Source: Monosiga brevicollis MX1
Taxonomy: Eukaryota; Opisthokonta; Choanoflagellata; Craspedida; Salpingoecidae
Assembly (NCBI RefSeq): GCF_000002865.3
Contig: NW_001865090.1
Coordinates: forward strand, 42,635 to 106,634
DNA: 64,000 bases
Direction: 5' to 3'
The notes beneath the pieces were generated by a model. That model did no database searches, was not told the origin of the DNA, and was given only the letters and a program-made list of their open reading frames with translations. Both the position numbers and the translations under genes were made by a program. Positions 56,267 to 64,000 of this stretch are shown piece after piece (positions within the stretch are counted from its first letter, which is position 1; each line of letters opens with the position of its first letter).

Positions 56267-57971
56267 TCAATTGCAGCGCGTCAGGAGCTCCTCGCCCGCG
56301 ACAGCAGCAAAAATGTTATCACACACCAGCTTGAGCATGGCCGCGCGCGTCTATCAAGGCACATTGTTGCATTGTTAAGAACCATGCATGAATACGGCAT
56401 CTCAACAAACTGCGAGTCCTGTGACGGACCTCGAAAGTTGCACTGCCGCGATGCGGAGCCAAAGCAACGTTGTCGAGAGTGTAGAGCTCATGGTCTGTGG
56501 GCAATGGCTCGGGCTCAAAAACATCAAGCCCTGCACTGTCAATGACTTTGGTGCGAAGCACCTATGATCGTGATCGTGCAATTCCGTTCATCTTTACCAT
56601 GGAAGAAAAAAGGCTGGTGCAAGGAAGGGATGTGCAGCTCCGGTGCAAGGAGCCAGTGTGACACCTACCTCGACCAGTGCGTCCGTATCCACAACAGTGC
56701 CGCGGGCAATATTGATCAAGGAGGCTGTGGACTGATCACCACCCCAGAAGGACAAGCGAACATGAGAAAAAAAAAAAAGGAAGGGGTCAAACGCAACTTG
56801 AGTAGGTCAACTTGCTCGACTTGCAGAGAGAACAAGTGTAGAAACACAAACGTGTCGTACTTTCATCATGTGAAGTCGCTCTTTGTTCATGAGCTTGTTT
56901 GTCTCTGCCGTTGCCGGACAGCAAAGCACCACGTAGTCTGACTGTCCCGCCACATGACACGTGAGCACACTCTTGGGTAAGCGAGCACATCAACCGTGCC
57001 ATGCGCGAATGCAGCCAATGTCGAAAACTTACACGCGCAAGCAGGTCATCAAGCGGGACATGCTGTGCGTTTCCACAGCGTGCCTCCACCTCAACAGGTT
57101 GACGCGAGCGCCCCGCATACAAAACTTGCATGCGAAAGCCCACGGCGCGCTCGGCCACGGCTTGTCCGATGCGGCTATACTCAAGCACATCAAGATGAGA
57201 CGATGATAAGGACCCGTCTCAGCAAGAAATTGCAACACGCTTGAACGCCAAACGTGCAGGCATCTGCTGGCTTGAGCAGCAACGACGCACCCCAAACCCA
57301 CGATGCCGAGTGTAGTCTCGGCGATAGCCTTTCCCATATAGACCAGGTTATTGTACTTGCTGAACTGACCCGTGCGACAAAACTGGTCGCATTGAGGGAT
57401 ACGGCGGGCACAAGCCATCAAGAGGGCCCAGCCCATTTCGGCTGTCGCATCGTTAAGGACACCCGGTGTATTGCTCACAGGGACACCCATCTCCGCCAAC
57501 CCTATGCAACACGCGCACGCCACAGTTCAGCTGCTCATTGGACACAAAGTCGCAGCAATATTGCCGTGGCTGACATGGACTGCGAGCCGCACCTTTGAGG
57601 TCGATGTGATCCGTGCCCACACCATAGTTGACGACAGCTCGCAACGTGTTGCGTGGTGAAATTTTGCGAACGACGTCCGGGTTGACCTGCTCGATGGTGG
57701 GCAGCAAAATCCGCCATGAGACCACACATCACAGACTGCATCCATCACTGGATCTTAGAGCTCCGGATTCAACCAAAATTGTTCTACGCACCGAGCTGTG
57801 TGCAAAACAGGCCCAAACCTGGACCGGATTGGTCTCGGCCGCAGCTATGGCATCCTCTAGACACACAAGCTCTACGCTATCACGCATCTTGGGCTCAAAG
57901 CCTGGATCAATGGCCTCCAACTTGAAGGAGTTGGACGGACCGACCGTGACCAGCACCCTCGGCTTTGCCAT
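56267..57971 (-). CDS. D-2-hydroxyacid dehydrogenase (glyoxylate/hydroxypyruvate reductase-like), multi-exon
   Basis: It is an NAD(P)-dependent reductase of 2-oxoacids. It starts at 57971 with [20 protein letters not shown]. The substrate-binding part includes [13 protein letters not shown], then [20 protein letters not shown]. The Rossmann motif is completed across an intron (IVGLG joined to [13 protein letters not shown]), followed by [10 protein letters not shown], whose Arg after the second strand suggests NADP. Later exons give [37 protein letters not shown], and [10 protein letters not shown] with the catalytic His. The last exon splices to [20 protein letters not shown] and ends at 56267-56269. 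Glyoxylate or hydroxypyruvate is the likely substrate. A transposon lies directly upstream of the start codon. Confidence 0.87.
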
Positions 57972-58021
57972 GCTGCAACGCTTTGAAGAAAAAATTTCAT
58001 GTTACGATGTACATGTACAGT

Positions 58022-58056
58022 GGGGGTAACTTTTTGTCTCGGGAAACTATTTCTTG
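58022..58056 (+). repeat. Left terminal inverted repeat of element 1
   Basis: The 35-base stretch starting gggggtaactttttg is found inverted at about 62138-62172. It is preceded by cagt and the TA target. Confidence 0.9.
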
Positions 58057-58433
58057 CAGTTTTTCATTTTGAGGATTTTGCTCTTTTTTCGACTTCTTTT
58101 TGGGCAGGCACGGTCAAAGTCTTTATCTTTCAAGGCTTGTCGGGCGCGAACAACAATATCAAGTGGAAAATTGATGGCGCAGAGCCCACGGAGATGGCAT
58201 GGCCTTAGTTATTGATCACTCAACAAGAGCAATCTCAGGCATTTCAGCGCTTTGAAGGGCTATTTTGGAGCAGGCGCCTTTGGGTCGGGCTGTCAGGCTC
58301 CAGCACGTCTGGAGGCCGTCTTTGGGTTGCGAGGAAGCGCGTAGGTTTGAGGAAGCGTTTTGAGAGAGGTTTGAGAGACGTCCGTCGGGACGGAGCGAAA
58401 GCTTTGGTGGTGTCTTGAGGTCAATTGAACCAG

Positions 58434-58670
58434 CTGCGGTCGGCAAGCATTCACAGTGACCAGACCAGGTGCACCGTTAGAATAGCTGTAGAGTCGCTCA
58501 ATCCCGAGGATAGGGAAAGTCACAAGAGAGCAGAGCACACAGGAGAGCAAAGGGAAGACAGAATGGCAGGGGGCTTGACGTACCTGCGGTCGGCAAGCAT
58601 TCACAGTGACCAGACCAGGTGCACCGTTAGAATAGCTGTAGAGTCGCTCAATCCCGAGGATAGGGAAAGT
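58434..58670. repeat. 87-bp exact direct repeat inside element 1
   Basis: The sequence at 58434-58520 recurs without any difference at 58584-58670, 150 bases apart. A 14-base part of it (gtacctgcggtcgg at 58580-58593) is also present inverted at 58682-58695. The block lies between the left inverted repeat and the transposase 3' end. Confidence 0.95.
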
Positions 58671-59164
58671 GCAACTCGTGCCCGACCGCAGGTACCCCAA
58701 CAAAGGGAAACAACAGTAGTCACAAGCTTATTGCCCCAGGGCAGCTGCCCAGGCATCGTGGGGACCGCGTCACACGCGGTGTTTACTCATGTGACTCCCA
58801 CGAGGAGGACCAGGCCCAGGGGGTCCAAGTGTAGGTGTCAGTGTGAGGTCGTCGCAGCTATGGGATACCAATAGGAAGACCCATAGCGACCGATGCTGAG
58901 TGTGTGCGAAAGCAGTGGGAGTGCTCAAATGCGTGGAAGCACGGATTTGACGCTAACACGGGCACGGAGGCACAGGGTCACATTGGCAGACGCCCTACAG
59001 GACATCTACGAGTATTGCATTCTTAAAATTCAAACATTGAGCATGTGGGCACCTTGCTCAAACTTATGTGCTGTTGAAACTCTGCTCAAGCGAACGCTGC
59101 CACAGGCTGCAATAGAATTTGTAACGTGACGTACTTTCGCAGCGAGGCGCTGGTAGGACCAAAT

Positions 59165-61790
59165 TTAGGTGTGGGGGCGCTTCAACGCAGCCATATGATC
59201 TCGATGACGGCGGCAGCCGTCGTCAAGACGTTCAATAATTTGTTGCATCTCAAGAGGATCCGGCTGGACCATCTCCATTGCTGCAAGCGTTGACGGGTTG
59301 TGGTCTTGCTCTTCACGTGATGATAGTAACGTGTTTGCAGGGATGGGTCGAAGCCAGAACGCAAAGTCAGCAGGGGCGTTGTGAGCAAGATGGTATTCAT
59401 TCGATCCGCATTCATCTGGGTTCACTGATAAATGCATTGTGGATGCTGTATTTGTGTCAGCTAAGACAGGATCCTCGGTTTCTTGCGACATCCCCGTATC
59501 AGAGGATGTCAGAGGGGTGCTGGCCATCGTTGGGGGTATGGAAGCCGATGACGCAGCTGTATCACGTACAGGATCTTGCTCGGTGAAGCCTTGCACTTGT
59601 TCTGCATGTGAAAACGCAGTGTCAGGTGATTGGAGACCCAATGAGCCTCGAACACGGCTGATGAGGTCTGCGCGACTCCCGGTTGAGGATAAACGACGAT
59701 CACGACACGCGGCTTTGAGGGCCGATATTGTGATCCTGTGCACCCCTAAAGCTGCGCATAGATCTGCCTCGCTTGCATGACGCTGGTTGCGTCGAACGTG
59801 ATGCCTCCTGGCTTGTTGTTGCTGCTCGAGGCGAAGTGCGCTGTCACCCCAAGACAGGCCACCCCAAACCTGGGACCGCCGAGAGCCTCGGCGAGGAGTT
59901 GGTATTTGAAGCCTCGGGCTCAGATCAACTTGCAAGTTGGTCAATGCAACACGACTGCTGTCCAACGCGTGTTGAAGCTGACTAACAACGCCTTGAAGTC
60001 GCTCGCAAGCTTTGCTTAAGCTGCGTGCTTTTGCAATCTTCCGCGGGGTAGACATGCTGGAGCTGAAGGGTGTCGAGTCGGAACTTGGAGGAGTTGGCGT
60101 TCGAGGCATGTCCTCATCGATCTCACGGCTTGCGTGGCGTATGTGAGAGGGCGTTGTTGATCCTTCAGTGGTGACACGGCGCCGTGGGTTTGGCGAGTGC
60201 GCACGCGATAACCTGGGTTGGCTTGACATATGTTCCGTGCCTCGAGAGGTTTTGGACAACCCAGCATGACGAAATGCAGATTGAATCCGACTTGGGTACT
60301 CGCGTTGAACATTAATGGCACGGTAGAGCGCCTGAATTTCTTCGTCCAACGTTGGGGCATGCCCATACACAACCCCGGTTGTGAGCAAACACAGGTCTCG
60401 CCGCTTCTGATGGATATAGCAATGCCATTGGTCAGATGGCGCAAGGGCATGGCTGGTGTTGGGTGGGATGACAAGGAGAAAAATGTTGATGGTACGAAGG
60501 TATGCAACAACATCAGCGTCGATGCGCGTGGTATGGCCGTCTGAAAGCAGCAACAATGGCTCTTGATCGCCAATGTATGCCCTGAGCCGCCGACAAAAGG
60601 CAACAAAAAGGCGCCGATTGATATAGCCTGAATGGGTGCTGCAAATCATGAAGTGGTCAAATGACGCGTCGGATGCAACTGTAGACGGAAGTTGGGCAGG
60701 ACCAATAGCTCGCGGACTCAAGGCCCGTCGCGCATGTATCATCATGGGTGGGGCCATGTCACCATCCATGCAAATTGCCAAAACAGCGGTGACTGGCTCG
60801 TTGTGTGTTCGACCTCGCACAACCCCGGCATCCTCGCGTCGAGCCATTGAGGTGTACACCTGCGTCGTGCCAAGTCCAGTGCGTAGGCCCGGCATCTCAT
60901 CAACACCCCAAATGCGCGATAAGCCTACGGCAAACGCATGGCGTAAGAGGGCCAAAAAAAAGGCTATCTTGGGAGCGACGATCAGCCAACTTACATGATG
61001 CCTTGATACATCCGACATGGCGCCCAGACTGATGTACAAAATCTAATCTGGAGAGAGCATCCTCCAGGCATGTAAAATACGCCTCGCAGGTTGTCTGAGT
61101 CAAAGCCAAGGCTCTGGCCCCTTGGTGAGCTTCAAATCAAACTCCTTCTCAAGGGCTCGAAACCACTGCTTACTAATTGTGGGGCGGACAGCCTCAGCTG
61201 GAGATAGATCGTACGCCTCTTTTTGCCGCAGAAGCTTCCGTTCTGGTGCCGATAAAGGCGCAATGCTGTCTGCAATAACCGGTTGGAGGCGTGTTTGGTC
61301 TTGCAACGCGCGTTCGCGAACTTGTAGAATCTCACAAATGGCTAGCGTTGATTGACTTCTGGTTCGACTGCTGCGCAAATCGCTCATTGTCGACAGCCAA
61401 TTGGCAAGAATGACACGTTCTGCCTTTGTGCAGAGCTGTCGTCCATCATGGATGACGTCTCCTCTCCGGCGTCGACCGCGGGCAGCCTCGAATTCACAGC
61501 GGGAAACGCCGTACAGGGGCAGTGACATGCCCCATCTTCACGTGAGAGGGTCTGGTAGGGCAAAGAAGCTTCAGTTGGGACCGAGAAATGCGCCCAATGC
61601 CATCCTTTCGAGCCTTGTCCCTGACAGCAGTCTCTGTGGCAGTACCACGGCGAACTAGCTCGTACATCTCCAGAGCATGCGTGGCTTGCACACGACGCTG
61701 CGCCTGTACAGAAAGATTTGAGATGAGAGGCAATCGAAAACCCAGCCCTTCATCGGTGTTGATCTCTCCCTCGTCCAAGTTTTCTTGCAA
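59165..61790 (-). CDS. Pogo-like DDD transposase with C-terminal SAP-like domain (element 1)
   Basis: 5' exons (61790 to about 61100) encode a helix-turn-helix region: ALEMYELVRRGTATETAVRD, then CTKAERVILANWL and ISKQWFRALEKEFDL. This is the usual pogo/CENP-B-type DNA-binding layout. The catalytic part follows an intron ending near 60931: IWGVDEMPG (first Asp), LLLLSDGHTTR (second Asp) and PPNTSHALAPSDQW (third Asp), with 35 residues between the last two. After a disordered Ser/Pro/Arg-rich linker comes EADLCAALGVHRITISALKA, then ACRDRRLSSTGSRADLISRV, a SAP-like DNA-binding helix pair. The protein ends in an acidic tail, stop at 59165-59167. The 3' exon alone is over 600 codons and intact. 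Exact 5' exon joins are unresolved, and a frame change near 61100 needs a splice. Confidence 0.8.
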
Positions 61791-62137
61791 AATAGTTTGT
61801 CCATCAGTCAGATGCCAATGCTAGGTACCTTGTGTTCACGTGTGTACCCGCCATTGATACATGTCGAAGGCCTGGGCTCCATCATCGGCGAGAGGGCGAG
61901 AAGAGCCTTCCATGCGAACAAGCCACGAAATGGCAGCGCCGTAACTCGAGATAGAAACGAAAAAAATGGCACCTCTTGAGCGCCATGGTCCAAGAGTCAT
62001 GTTTTATCGCACTGTGCAGCTGCAACACCTTCTAACACGAAGCTGTGATGAGGTATACCATGTGCAAGGTCAGGTCCTGCTGCCATTTCGAAGGAACGGT
62101 TTGGCCATGAATTTGTTTGGCTCAAACCCAAAACCAC

Positions 62138-62172
62138 AAGAAATAGTTTCCCGAGACAAAAAGTTACCCCCA
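62138..62172 (-). repeat. Right terminal inverted repeat of element 1
   Basis: Reverse complement of the left repeat (caagaaatagtttcccgaga ... gttaccccc). It is followed by aggatgtacagtgaactgta before element 2. Confidence 0.9.
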
Positions 62173-62191
62173 GGATGTACAGTGAACTGTA

Positions 62192-64000
62192 CAGTCACCG
62201 AGGGTATTTGTTACCTTTGGACATTTGTTACCAAAAATAAAATTTTCAAATGTTGTCAAAAATGGTTGTTGGAGAGGAGGTCGCACCTCATAGGGGTGAT
62301 TTGTTGGATGGCGGTCGGCGTTGATTGTGGTCAGATCTCAGCCCACTTGGAATGATTCAAACCGCACAGATCTGTTGAATTTGTCAGATGCCATTTTTTG
62401 AGCGTGGCTGCCCTACATCAAGAGTTACATTATTGTTTTGTTTCTTCTATAGGACGTGCCTGCTCTGGAACTTGTGAGAACTTGATACACGACGTTTCTC
62501 GTCTATCGGGGACGGTGGTGCAGGGAGGCTTGGGGCAACCAGCTTTTCAAAGATGCTCAATTAGGTAGGGCGAGAAAAATCAGTAGAAAAGTGGGTTTTC
62601 GTGCAGTGGTGGCGGTTGTAATAAATAAGGTTCAATTCGTGTTATTTTTAAGACGTGGAAGTATGGGGCTCTAGTGCGATCAGTGAGTCGATATACGCCT
62701 TGTACTTTTTGGTACTCTCGTCGCAAGCCCTGATGAGCAAATCAATCTCGTTCTGGTCTGTATTTGAGCAGGCCAGAGGCGCGGCTGGCGCGTTTGATTC
62801 GAGGCCCGTTGCGTCCTGAAATGGTTGAGTTTGAGAGGTATAGTCTCGGAGCCAAAACTGGAGATCGGAGTCTGCAAAGTGACCTCCGACACGCGCAATA
62901 GGTTCTTGAGGCTCCTCTTCAACGATTCGGTCAAGAGAAGGTGCTGCTGATGCTGCTGTAAGAGTGGGCGGGGTTGAATCTGAGGGAAGTGAATTTCGGT
63001 CATCACGCGGCGGAGACGCAGGCATGGGGGTGAGCTCGGCGTCCTCTCGGGACTCAATCTGCGCCAAAGGGGTTGCCAAAGGCTCGAATACCTCCCCAGC
63101 TGGCCTGCCTGGCGATGAGGGAGTGGTTGGGGGCTGTGGGAGCTCGAGTTGTGTCCTCGTGCGTGCGATGAGCTCGGCACGGCTGCCAGTCGTGCCGAGG
63201 CAATGCGATCGACAGAAGCTTTTCAGGTTGGCAATCGTGATGCGTTGTACGTTCAAAGCAGCACGTAGATCAGCTTCATTTGCCACTCTTGTTGCTCGTC
63301 GTTCCCTCGACGCATGAAGATGAACACGGCGCCGCTCACGCCCTTCGAGATCTGCGGCGCTTGGCCCCGATGACATTGGCCCAAAAATGGGGGCACGTCG
63401 CCGTCGTTACCGCTCTTGAGGCGTGATGCGATCGAGTAGGCGGCGCTGACGCGGCGTCGAGCGAATCATATCTTGATGACGCTCTTCAAGGCGTGAAAAA
63501 CTCGCAGCCAGACGATCGAAGTGCGCCCGGCCTTCATCAAGACTCCAATTGGCGTCCCAAACCCGTACCAGTGGCTGCGGCGTTGTGTTTGACCTCGGAG
63601 TGCTTGAACCAGATGGCGTGCTTGCCGGGCTTTGGGGAGGCGTCACTGCTGTATCCTCGGGTTCAACGTGTGAGGGTTGGTTCTTCATGTGTCTAACAGC
63701 TCGCTCCAAGCGCGTAATGCCTGCATGGCGGAAGGCAGCCTGTACCCGTTTGACTTGACTGCTTTGAAAGTGGATGGCAAAATAAAGAGCACACAATTCC
63801 TCGTCGAGGGTGGCTGCCTCTCCAACTAGCTGCCGTGAATGGCGCAGTGTATAAGAAATACGTGTCCGATTGATATGTTGATGCCATTGATCATTCGGGG
63901 ATAGGCAATGGCTCGTATTCGGGGGGATCAAAAATAAAAAAATGTTGATCGAGCGAAGGTAGTTGGTGACTGCAAGCGACATGCGGGTGCTGTGTCCATC
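62192..64000 (-). mobile_element. Pogo-like DNA transposon, element 2 (truncated by the window end)
   Basis: It starts at 62192 with CAGTCACCGAGGGTATTTGT after the shared TA at 62190-62191. TTTGTTACC recurs twice within the first 45 bases. Inside is a minus-strand transposase related to that of element 1. The far end is outside the window, so the matching inverted repeat could not be checked. Confidence 0.7.
62648..64000 (-). pseudogene. Transposase of element 2, partial, with in-frame stop between catalytic and SAP-like parts
   Basis: From the window end the frame reads DGHSTR (second catalytic Asp), then YLRSINIFLFLIPPNTSH and SPNDQW (third Asp), again 35 residues apart. A linker parallels element 1 (LDEELCALYFAIHFQSSQVK, FRHAG). 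A TAA at 63407-63409 stops the frame after ITPQER, but the same frame continues with ERRATRVANEADLRAALNVQ then RITIANLKSFCRSHCLGTTG and SRAELIART, the SAP-like part, to a stop at 62648. The homologous region of element 1 has no stop. So this is either a dead copy, or the domains are joined by a splice that removes the stop. The N-terminal part is beyond the window. Confidence 0.7.

Larger units (their letters stand above)
58018..62189 (-). mobile_element. Pogo-like (Tc1/mariner superfamily) DNA transposon, element 1
   Basis: Inverted ends share gggggtaactttttgtct and then cgggaaactatttcttg: left copy at 58022-58056, right copy as the reverse complement at about 62138-62172. The left tip reads TA-CAGTGGGGG (TA at 58016-58017). 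On the right, the reverse strand reads TA-CAGT about 17 bases further out (TA at 62190-62191), or TA-CATCCT at 62177. Either choice puts the element between TA dinucleotides, the target used by this superfamily. The size is about 4.2 kb, with a spliced minus-strand transposase inside. The long right tip has extra bases relative to the left, so ends are imperfect. Confidence 0.82.

Noticed and set aside
58434-58670. Repeated unit considered as a CRISPR-like array
   Set aside because: Only two copies, 87 bases long, in a eukaryotic transposon; no cas genes or regular spacers.

Overview
The window looks like nuclear DNA of a choanoflagellate, most like Monosiga. The genes are GC-rich and packed on both strands, with many short GT-AG introns of roughly 60-200 bases. 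The gene content is animal-like: a TMC channel-family protein, protrudin, ataxin-7, hormone-sensitive lipase, MITRAC7/SMIM20, ROMO1 and a receptor tyrosine phosphatase. There are also choanoflagellate-style tandem Cys-rich ectodomains and a short TTAGGG-type repeat. The species is inferred from this content and not proven. Two runs of N (24568-24617 and 50354-50403) mark assembly gaps, both inside introns.

Layout. 0.4-5.5 kb (+): TMC-like multipass protein. 6.4-7.8 kb (+): MsrA. 8.6-13.7 kb (-): ataxin-7/Sgf73-like SAGA subunit. 14.3-14.5 kb (-): possible small secreted protein. 15.0-15.4 kb (+): SMIM20/MITRAC7. 16.3-18.8 kb (+): protrudin-like FYVE protein. 19.1-20.2 kb (-): glyoxalase II-like protein that has lost metal ligands. 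21.3-24.1 kb (+): secreted glycosidase-like protein. 24.4-25.2 kb (-): VOC-fold protein. 27.1-29.4 kb (+): low-complexity protein with Cys-rich C-terminus. 30.2-32.1 kb (-): unrecognised secreted or membrane protein. 32.8-36.3 kb (+): hormone-sensitive lipase. 36.7-38.3 kb (-): Golgi-type sulfotransferase. 38.7-39.0 kb (-): possible small Cys-rich protein. 39.4-41.5 kb (+): four-CBS AMPK-gamma-like protein. 41.7-42.6 kb (-): ROMO1. 43.5-43.75 kb (+): possible tiny spliced gene. 43.8-54.7 kb (+): giant receptor tyrosine phosphatase. 55.1-56.1 kb (+): SET-domain protein. 56.3-58.0 kb (-): 2-hydroxyacid dehydrogenase. 58.0-64.0 kb: two abutting pogo-like DNA transposons, the second cut by the window end.

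There is no operon logic. Shared themes are mitochondrial assembly and redox (SMIM20, ROMO1, MsrA), lipid and membrane biology (hormone-sensitive lipase, protrudin), energy sensing (CBS protein) and cell-surface signalling (receptor phosphatase, sulfotransferase, TMC). The most unusual items are the transposon pair with a SAP-like domain in the transposase, the apparent glyoxalase II pseudoenzyme, and the very long repeat ectodomain on the phosphatase. Intron-exon boundaries were read by eye from reading frame, splice-site consensus and family similarity. Outer gene limits are firmer than individual exons unless exons are listed.
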